32,698 bases of DNA, taken from the IMG/VR virus record IMGVR_UViG_3300025120_000274, positions 1 through 32,698 of that record; one strand, given 5' to 3'. Below are positions 17,656 through 28,000 of this stretch, in pieces. The position numbers were made by a program, and so were the translations under genes. Under the pieces are notes generated by a model, which worked only from the letters and a program-made list of their open reading frames with translations, did no database searches and had not been told where the DNA came from. The first letter of the stretch is position 1. The number at the start of each line of letters is the position of its first letter. Source of the DNA: a virus.

Positions 17656-19065
17656 ATGGGGAATAGACAATTAATAACAGGAGCAGGGGCTATAGCTCCT
17701 AAGTTTGTTGATTACGGGAAAGGAGCTTTCAGCAGCAATCCCGGAAAAAGAGGCATGTCCAAGGGCGAAGCAATGGGTCTTGCTAGAGAGGCTAAATTAG
17801 CCGCGGATGACGCAGCCTTAAAAGGTTATATAAGTGGACTAAATACAGAAATGGATTTAGTATCATTGTCTGATGCCGAGCAGGCGTCTATTAAAGGATA
17901 TTTGTTTGAGCAAAAAAAAGAATATGCCAGGCTTGCGAATGAAACTATGCAATTAGATGCGCTTAGCCCTTTATTTTTAGAAAATAAAAATAAGATGGAT
18001 GCTATAAAGCAATCCTTTATAAATTTAAAAGGTCAAACAGATAAATTCAAAGAAAGAAAAATACAATACTTAGATGACTTTGAAAACGGTAGATTGTCAA
18101 AAGGAAATAAAACAGATGATTATAGTAGAGCTAGTAAAGTGTACGGCGGAGGGGCATTAACAATAGATCCCAATGGAGGTATAAACATAATCACAGATAA
18201 TGGAACAAAATTTACTAAATATTCTGACGTATCTGACCCTTTTCTTAAAGATTTTAAAACCGCAGACGAAATACTTGAACAAAACAATAAATTATACACC
18301 GCTGGTGTTGAATTAGACGCTTCTAAGGAAGCTTTACTAAGAAATAAGCTTAAATCCCAGTTGTCACAAGACGGGTCCTTAGAATCAATCGTAGAAGATG
18401 GACTTATTAACAATGAAAGGTTAGATGTAGACTTAGAATCTTACGAAACAAGAGAGGCGGCTATAAACGATGTTGCTGAAATATTATTACAAGGTTACCG
18501 GGATAGTGCTATTGCAGGTAAAAAAGAAAAAGACATTAAAAAAGGAAAAATAACCAGTGATGTCAATGACGACGATGAGCTTACGCCTAGCGATACATAT
18601 CTTGGCTATGAAAGAAACTCTCAAAAAGACAAAAATAACTTCAAGGCAAACTGGGCTGATACGCAGAGTATTGCGCAACAAGATGCTGAGTTTATGAAGA
18701 CTAGGGTTATGGGGAATAATAACGAGGCAGAGGATTACAGAAATGGATCTAAGGGAGCCGCGGTAATGAAGCTGAACAGAGAGACCGGTAAGCTAGAAAT
18801 AATGGCTGAGCCTAAGGCAAGCTCTATCCGAAGCCAGAAATGGTATTCAAGCTTTGATTCTAAAAAATACAGAGGAGAAGCAAAATCAAACCAAAGATGG
18901 CAGCTAGCTCCGGCAATGATTATAGAAGCTGGGGGGCCTAGACCTGTAACGGTGTGGAGAGCCAACAGTAATGACGATTGGCAAATACTTAAAGAAGAAG
19001 ACTATCAAAAAGAATTTAGTGGTACGGCGGGCCTAGAGGGAGGCGCATCGCAATTTAATAATTAA
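17656..19065 (+). CDS. Putative internal virion protein, T7 gp15 position, 469 aa
   Basis: The family is not recognised with certainty. The N-terminus (MGNRQLITGAGAIAPKFVDY) is followed by a long helical region, about residues 35-140, rich in Ala, Lys and Asp (GEAMGLAREAKLAADDAALK). The middle is mixed, with a short beta hairpin region (GGALTIDPNGGINIITDNG) and a charged helical part (about 195-290). The C-terminus is polar, ending AGLEGGASQFNN. It lies between the gp14-like gene and the giant gp16-like gene (5-base gap), so it may be a second ejected core protein, but it is shorter than T7 gp15 (747 aa). The gene start follows a 28-base A/T-rich gap. Function is inferred only from order. Confidence 0.58.
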   Translation: MGNRQLITGAGAIAPKFVDYGKGAFSSNPGKRGMSKGEAMGLAREAKLAADDAALKGYISGLNTEMDLVSLSDAEQASIKGYLFEQKKEYARLANETMQLDALSPLFLENKNKMDAIKQSFINLKGQTDKFKERKIQYLDDFENGRLSKGNKTDDYSRASKVYGGGALTIDPNGGINIITDNGTKFTKYSDVSDPFLKDFKTADEILEQNNKLYTAGVELDASKEALLRNKLKSQLSQDGSLESIVEDGLINNERLDVDLESYETREAAINDVAEILLQGYRDSAIAGKKEKDIKKGKITSDVNDDDELTPSDTYLGYERNSQKDKNNFKANWADTQSIAQQDAEFMKTRVMGNNNEAEDYRNGSKGAAVMKLNRETGKLEIMAEPKASSIRSQKWYSSFDSKKYRGEAKSNQRWQLAPAMIIEAGGPRPVTVWRANSNDDWQILKEEDYQKEFSGTAGLEGGASQFNN

Positions 19066-19070
19066 TAAAT

Positions 19071-22000
19071 ATGAACGAAAAGGCATTACAATACTCATTT
19101 GATTTATTTACGTCAGATGGCTATAATGGAACATTCGATGATTACAAAAAGTTAATAGCGTCAAATAAAGGCGCTGTAGATTACTCTTATAAGTTATTTT
19201 CAGAAGACGGATATAATGGTTCTTTAGAAGATTTCTCAGCATTAGTAGGAGTGGGAAAGCAACAAGCCCCAGTGATGGAGACCACGAGCGCCGGGGCATC
19301 AAGCAACGTGGCAAATGGGGCATTCATATCGGAAGATGGTTCTTCGGGCTCACCAGAGAATGATGCATTAAAAAGAAAAACAGAAATACTACTTGATCCG
19401 CTTTATAAAAGAGAAAAAGATGATGATGGCAATACTTTAAGAAACGAACAAGGAATTGCAATATATGGAGCTGACCCACAGCAGGGCAAATATTTATTTT
19501 CACAAGATGAAGAAGAAGGCGGCGCGGCTTTAAGAGAAATTTATAGCGGCACAAACTTAATATTTGAAGAAGTAAATCAAGGGCAATTTTCAGATGAAAA
19601 TTTAGCTAGGCTAAAAGGCGCTAATCCTGAAGCTGGAGGTGGATTTGAATTTATAAAGGTAAAAGTACCAGGCGCTAATGATCACGTTGTTTTAGAATTT
19701 AATACAGATTTTGCAGGCTTAGGATCTAAAAAAGAAAAAGAGGCTTTAAATGTAGCCAACCTAAACTTACTAAAAGGCTATTTAGAAAAAAACATAGACA
19801 AAATAACTGTTTCTGATGATGTTGAGCAAAATAGAAAGAAAGAGTCCGAAATAATAGTAAATGAGCTTAACACTGCTTTAAATTCAGATGAAGAATATAA
19901 CTCTAAAGTTTCTAAAACTAATGATAAATATGATCCTAAGAATCTTTTTATAGATGCAGGGTTTGCAAATAACCAGTTTGATGGGAGCATTATTGATCGA
20001 GTGGTGCCTTCTGCCGGAATGACGGCGTCGCCAGTCATAACAACAGAAAAAGTATTTAAAGAGGGCAAACTAAAAAGTCAATACGATAAAGAACTTGAAA
20101 GATTATTAAAACTACCTGAAGATAAACTAGCTAAAAAAATTGAAGAGGCCCAAAAAAAATTAGGGGATGAAAATAAGGTTGATATAACCAAGCTGGCTAA
20201 AATGAACATTTTGGAAATTGCTAAAAAATCAGAGCTAGCTCAATTAAAAACCGAATACACATCTTTATATATAAATGAAAAAGAAGATCGTCAAGCAGAG
20301 TTTTATGCAGGTTTAAATTTTGCAAATCAAGAAATACAAAGAGAAGCAGACTTTACTATAGAGACAATAAACACTGTGATACAAGACAGTGAAAATAAAA
20401 TTAATGTTATTGATGCCGCACAAAGTTACGCAACAGCTGGATATGCTAGCAAGTCCGAAATGGAGGCACTTGAAAATTATGTGCTTAATAACAGCGATGT
20501 GACACTTGGTGAGCTTAACGCTAACATGTCAATACAAGAAAAAATTGACAAGAATGGAACTTCCAATACTTTTTATAGAAATAAATTTATTGAAGAAAAT
20601 TTAAAAGATATATACGGTAATGCTTTTAATGACTTTGAATTAAACAAAAAAGTTTTTGAAGAGCAGCAGTCGAATTTGGAAAGTATTGCAGAAGAAGGCG
20701 GAGGTATATCTTTGGCAATGAACGCCGCTTCTCGTAATTATAATGAATTAGAAAAATACATAGCTAATATAGGACTTGGGGGCTTAGAGCTTGTTGGAGG
20801 GGGATTAAATATAGCTAGAAATACTATATTAACCGCGGCAGAAATAGCAAACCCATATGGTGCACCAGTAGGAACCGCTATAAAATCCGAATCTGCAATT
20901 ACTGAATTTTTTGAAAGCGCAAAAGATCAAAGAGCAGGTTATGTTGCTGATGTTAAATTTGAAGGCGGAGAAACCGGAGCGTTTGGTTCTGTTACAAATT
21001 TTGGTAAATTTGTTGCCCAAGAGGTTTCAAATCAAATACCTATTTTTGCGACCGTAGCGCTTTCTGGTGGCTATGCGGGCCTTGTGCTTGGTATAACAAC
21101 CGCTGGGCAGAAACAAGCGGAAATGACAAACTTAATAGCATCCGGCGAAAAAGATTATAGCGCGGGTAATATATGGCTAACAAGTTTGGGGCACGGTGCA
21201 GCTGAGGGCGTATTTGCACAGCTTTCAACAGTGCCTATAATGAAAAGAGCTAAGTCAAGGTGGATGCGAGCAGGTGGATCTGGAGCGGACGATTTGCTTA
21301 ATAATTCCACGAGAAACTGGTTTAAAGAAAACTCTAAAGCCACTTTAACAGATATTCTCCTGGAGCCTGGAGCTGAAATGGCTACACAATTTACCCAAAA
21401 CGTTATAGACGGCAATGACCCGTTTGAGGGCATAGGGCATGCTGGATTCAGCGCGTTAGGATTTAGCTTGGTTTTAAGTGGGGTGCCATTCGCAAAAGGA
21501 ACATTAAATTCTAGATTTTCTTCTTATGAGGGTCTAAACAAATCAAGGGCTTTAGACAGCGAAATTAATGATTTAGCAAACAGATATAATTCTTTAGATA
21601 AAAGAACAAGGGAGGCTATATCTCTAAAAAATCAAATAGAGCAGAAAAAAAGCGAATACCTGGATGTTGTAAAACAAGAAACAGAAGCTTTTGAAAAATC
21701 TGTTAGTGAAAACGGCTTGGAAAGACTTATAGCATTAAGAGCTAAGCAAGTTAATTTACAAAATCAAGCAAAAGATGTTTTGCAGTCTGATATGAGCGAG
21801 ACTGCTAAACAATTTGAAATTACCAGATTACAAAGAGAATTTGCTACTCTTAATATGATTTTAAAAAGAACTAGATCTTTAGATTCAAAGCGCAAGTTTG
21901 AGGTTGATTTTAGAGCATTAGAGGGCACCAATAAAACAGCTTATGATAACTACCAAAACGAAGCAGCATCTCAGCTAACTTCAGAAAAAGACGGGAAAAC

Positions 22001-25000
22001 ACCGACTGAAGAAGATATAGACAGGAGAGCTTATGACTTATATTTTGCCGACGTGGTTAGGCAGAGAAATAACGAAACCAATACTAATTCCATAAAAATT
22101 GAAAGCTTTGAAACTGTAGCCGAGGCTGTTGCTAATTTAGACTCTAGAATTGCAAAAATACAATCAGATATTGAAAGTGGCAAAATAGATCCTGCGAAAG
22201 GTGCTGAATTAATTTTTAACATAGAATCTGGGAAAAGAAATATAGAACTAGGCGGCGATGGATTTGCAGTACCAACTCAAGACGGCAGAAAAACTGGCCC
22301 AACAATTGCTGTGGTTGAAAACCAGGTTAAAAACCAAAGGAAAGCTATTAAAACTCATGAAATTGGGCATCAAGTAGCCTGGAAGGTTTTAACAAACAAT
22401 TTAGCCGGCTTAGAATCTATTACAGACCAACTGTTAAAGTCAATGCAGGCTTTAGATAATAAAACATATAAAGAGTTTTTAAACGACAGTAGAATATACA
22501 AAACTAAAATTACAGGAGGTTTATCAGTTGACAGGGTGGACAATGATGGTAATTTCCTTGGGGGCGATTTAGATAACGCTGAAGTTCTTTCTGTTTTCAT
22601 GGAATATGTGGCAGAAGGAAAGTTTACATCAAAACAAAAAGCAAGAGGTATTAGTGGGGTTTTTGGAGCAGTAACTCAGAAAGCTTTAAGTTCTTACCAT
22701 AATTTTGATTTTCATGGCACCGACGATGCTTACAATTTTGTTGTAGCGATGGCACAAAAAATAAAAGACGGTACTTTAACAAGAAAAGATATTTCTAATA
22801 TTAAGTCTTCCGATCTAATAAAAAATGCAAGAAAAAATGCAACGCCTGAACAAAACAAGTTAATAACCCAAAACAGTGCGGGGCTAGAAGCACAGTTAAA
22901 TGCTTTAGAACAGCAGCTAAGTGATAATGAAATTGACTATGATACGTTTGAGCAAAAAGTATCAGCTCTTGAATCAGCGTTAAAGAACAAACCAACTACA
23001 AAGCCTAAGGCTAAGCCTAAAAGAAAAGAAGGCAAAAAAGATGAAACTTTAAAAGAATCTACCGCAAGATCTAAAAAAATACTTGACAGAATAGGTAATG
23101 ATCCTAATGGCTATAATCCTAACAATTCTAAAATTGTTGAAGTATTATCAGGTATAATAGAGTCTAAATCTAAGGTATTTAGAACTGCTGACGGTAATGT
23201 TAGAAATTTAACTAACCTGCCTGGGTTTGAAATGCAAAATATGGTGCAAGAAACCATAACCGGTTTAGTACCAATGATTAACAAGTTTGATCCTAAAATA
23301 AACGATTCTTTATATGGTTATTTAAATTCTCAAATAGCTAATAAAATGCGTGGAGCTTTAAAATCTGGTAAAGTTACAGACCAAAAGTTTACAGAAGACG
23401 TTTCTACGGCTAAAGGTGTTGCGGCAGATAATACTACAACACTCCGTGAAGACCCTGGCTATAAAAAAATAAAAGACTCTAATATATTTGAACCTGAGGT
23501 TATATCCAATATTAAAAGTAAGGTTGTTTCCACTGTTAGGGTTTTAAAAAGCAAACTAGGTGTGGCTGTAGGTAAAAACCAAAACACATCACCATTGGTT
23601 GCTGAATTTACAGAGTCTATATCTAAACAGGCAGACATAGATATTAAAAAAGCTATAGGCGGCAAAAAGGATAAGAAGCTTAGAAATTGGACCATTGAAA
23701 ACAAACAAGCCATTGTAGAAAATGCTACTACCACATGGCTAATGGGTAAAGACGATGGCACTAAAGTTCTAGGCGGTATACCGATAGCTATAGAGAAAAA
23801 GTTAAAATCTACTGGGCAATTTGTAGGTTATCCCGAATGGATAGGCCAAGAAATAGCAAGGGAAACTACGGAGGGAAGAGGCGCTACTGCAGGTAATCAA
23901 ATAGTAAGGCGCGTTCCTTTTGATGAAATATCTGATACAGATTTTGCAGATTTTGTAACAAAAACCGATGGCACACCTATAAGAGGCAGAAAAGAATCTT
24001 TGTCAAAAGAATTAGCCACAGAGCTAGCTTCAGAAATATTTGTTGATGCCATAGAGACAGGATCAGGACCTGTTTACGATGCATTCGCAAATAACCGCCA
24101 GGCAATGAAAGATGTTTTATTAGAAAACACAACTGGGGAAATTGTAAAACAATTTGAAAGAGGTACCGTTAAATTTAGCTCAGCATTAACGCCAGATGTT
24201 ATATTTAGCACTTTAAATGCAATGACTGAGGCTACGCAAACCAAAAGAAGAAAAGCAATAAAAGGCGTTAAAAGCCAATATCCAGAGGCAGCTGCAGATA
24301 TAGAAAAATATATTGTTAAGCCTTACGCAAATCAAATGCAAATACTTTCTCAAATGGTTAGGGACGGCGAAGCAAAAGATAAAGGATTTGCCTATGAAAT
24401 AGTGTTTAGAAAGGAAATAAATGATTTTGCTGGAAAAAACAAAAATTTTAAAATAAAAAATATTAAGTTAGGGCAAAACGGGATAGACATACAATACGAG
24501 TTTAAAGGGCAAAACCAGGGGATAGAGTTAAAATTAAATAAAGATTCTAGACTTAGCAGTTTTACTATAAACAATTATGGTGCTTTATTAAATGACGGAT
24601 CCCCTTCTTTAACTATAAATACTGATTTTAACGAAGATATTATAAGTGCGTTAAAGAAAAACCAAAACGTAAAAAAATATTTGCAAAAAGCAGTCGATCT
24701 AGGCGCCACGTTAGATAAAAGCGGTATTGTGTATATAAATGACAATATATATTCTGCCTTAAAGGATGAACTTCAATTTAAAGATTTTTATACTAACGCC
24801 GCAACTTTGGTTGACGCGCCGTGGTCTTTTATATCTGATATATATACAAAAAATAAAGCTTTTCCTGTAAACACTATTAACTTTAGGGATATAGGTGCTT
24901 TTTGGATGGGGCAAAATAGCTTAAATGTAAATAACCTACCTGAATTTGCTACTTATGATTCAAATGACAATCAAGAAAACGGGGTTAAAGTTAGAATGCA

Positions 25001-28000
25001 ATTTCAAACAAGAGCCATTAACCCAAAAACACCAAGAAAAGATGGAATGAATAGACGTCTTGTTTTAAAAGGGTCTAATTCTATAAAAAACGCAAGCTTT
25101 AGTGATAAGCTTTCTAAAAAATCCATTACAAACCTAAGTGTGCAAGGCGGAATGAAGCAATTTTTTGATTCTGCTTCACCAATGACAGCAATGAGCAAAG
25201 GTGCTATAGAAACAAACTTAGCGCTGTCTCAAGCTTTAAATCCTGTTAAGGATATGAAAAAGTTTGATCCTTACGGCATGGCTGATGTAATTGCTGCAAG
25301 AATATTTAAAAAAGAATTTGAAAACTTACCGAGTTTTAGACAAACATATAATAATCTTACTGAAGCACAGAAAGTTAAAGTAAGAGAGGAAATGATTAAA
25401 AATGGTATTGCTAGAATGAGCAAAGGTATAAGCGTTTGGGATTTTGACGATACCTTAGCAACTACAAAAAGCAAGGTGTTATACACAATGCTTGACGGTT
25501 CTACGGGATCATTAACTGCTGAACAATTTGCTAAAGAAGGTGACATACTAGCAGATCAAGGCGCCGCATTTGATTTTTCTGAATTTGAAAAAGTAATGAA
25601 AGGGGCTAAAGGCCCTATGTTTAATAAAGCTGTCGAAAGAAATAAAAAGTTTGGCAATGATAATGTCTATATACTCACTGCTAGACCAGCGGCTTCATCA
25701 GTTGCTATACACGAGTTTTTAAAAGGTATAGGCCTAAATATTAAGCTGGAGAATATAGTTGGACTTGGAGACGGTACCGCAAAAGCAAAAGCCGATTGGG
25801 TTAAAGGAAAAGTTGCAGAGGGTTATAATGATTTCTATTTTGCGGACGACGCTTATAAAAATGTAAAAGCTGTTCAGCAAGTTTTAGAAGCCACGGATAT
25901 TAAATCTAAGGTTCAACAAGCTATGGTCAGGTTTAGCGCCCCCACAGACCCCAAATTGCTTTCAGACGCTATTAATCAAATGATCGAAAGAAGGTCTGGT
26001 ATTGATGCTAACATTGAAATATCAAAAGCAAGGGCTCAGCAGTTAGGTAAAGGCAAAGGTAGATTTGATTACTTTTTACCACCCAATGCTGAAGACTTTC
26101 AGGGTTTATTATATAAATTTTTAGGCAAAGGAAAGCAAGGCGATGCGGATATGCAGTTTTTCAAAGACAACCTATTTGATTCTTTTAATGAAGCCGAAAA
26201 TTCAATAAGTTCTTTTAGACAAAGATTAGCAGAAAACTTAGAAATATTAAATACAGAGCTTGGTAATATAGAAAAAGATATAGATTCAGATACAATAAAA
26301 AGAATAGAAAAATCTGGGTTCACAGCAGACCAGGCTGTTAGAGTTTTTGTTTGGAATAAAAAAGGTGAAACTATTCCAGATTTAACCGCTATAGAAAAAT
26401 CTAAGCTTGTAGGCATTGTTATGAGCGATACAAAGCTTTTAGCTTATGCAAATGAGCTTATAAAAATTACAGAGCAATTTGGGGGTTATCCGCCTCCAGG
26501 TAATACTTGGTATGCTGGCAATTCTAAAAGTGATTTATACCAATACGCTAACGAAAATGTTAGAAGTAAGTTTTTAGAAACATGGCAAGCTAATGCAGAT
26601 GCAATGTTTAGCCCTGAAAACATGACTAAAATAGAGGCCGCGTATGGCAAAGACTTTGCTAAAAATTTAAAAGAAGTTCTTAGAAGAATGAAAACAGGCA
26701 GCAATAGACCTGTTGGCGGCAGTGAAATGGGTAATCAAATGATGAACTACATAAATGGATCAGTTGGTACAATTATGTTTTTAAACATGAGGTCCGCAGT
26801 TCTTCAAACAATATCAGCGGTAAACTTTTTAAACTGGCATGACAATAATTTATTTAAAGCTGGCGCCACATTAACAAACCCCAAGAACTTTGTTAAAAAC
26901 TTTATGGAAATAATGAATTCGGATTTCCTAAAACAAAGAAGGAACGGATTAGAAATAAATGTTAATGAAGCTGAGATCGCGCAGGCTGCCGCGCAAAGTC
27001 AGAACAAAGCAAGAGCTATATTTAATTATATTATAAAATTAGGGTATAAGCCAACACAGTTTGCTGATAGTTTTGCAATAGCGGCCGGTGGAACTCCAAT
27101 GCTTATAAATAGAACAAAGACTTACCAAAAGCAAGGCATGACCTACGAGGAGGCCAGGGCTAAAGCTTTTACAGACTTTAGAGCTATAGCAGAAGAAAAC
27201 CAACAGTCATCTAGAACAGATAGAACGTCTAATTTACAGGCTGGTAATTTAGGAAGATTTGTGTTTGCATTTAATAATACTCCTTTTCAAATGACTAGAT
27301 TGTTTAAAAAAGCCACTCTTGATTTAGTTAACGGCAGAGGGGATTTTAAAACCAACGCTAGTAAAATGCTTTATTACGGAGCCATACAGAATATAATTTT
27401 TTATTCCTTACAGCAAATGTATATGGCATTTCTTTTCGGAGCAGATGAAGACGAAGCAGATAGAGATAAAAAGATGGTGGATCGAACAAAAAGAATAGCT
27501 AATAGCACTGTTGACGGTATACTAAGAGGTTCCGGTCTCCCGGGCGCTATAATAAGCACTATAAAAAATACTGTATTAGAATACCAAAAACAAGAAGCCA
27601 GAGGCGACTTTCTTGCTGACCATGGAAAAACATTAGTAGCTGGATTAAATTTTTCACCACCATTAGGGTCTAAAGCTTCAAGAATTTTATCAGCATTGAA
27701 TTCTAAAAAGTTTGAAAAAACGCAATTTGATTATTTGAAAAATAAAGCAAAAATAGTTTCAGCGCTTACTAATATTCCTGTTGACAGACTTATGACTAAA
27801 ATGGATAACTTGTATGTTGCTACGACGCAGCCCATAGATACCTGGAAAAGAATATTTCTTATAAATGGGTGGGACCAATGGTCATTAGATGTTTACGATG
27901 ATTTAAAAGAAATAAACAAAGGAAATGAGCCGGAAAAGCCTAAAGTAGATAGAAGCAAAATAATGAAAGAGGTTTGGCGTAAAAGGAAAGAAGAGGATAA

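Noticed and set aside
23283-23360. Sigma-factor region 2-like segment (KFDPKINDSLYGYLNSQIAN) in the giant protein
   Set aside because: The FDP...Y...I pattern is short, and no region 4 helix-turn-helix follows; too weak to call.
25440-25454. DFDDT read as the metal-binding motif of a virion RNA polymerase as in crAss-like phages
   Set aside because: The polymerase motif is DFDGD-like within a double-psi barrel; here the context (LTARP and FADD downstream) fits a HAD phosphatase and no second polymerase barrel motif was found.
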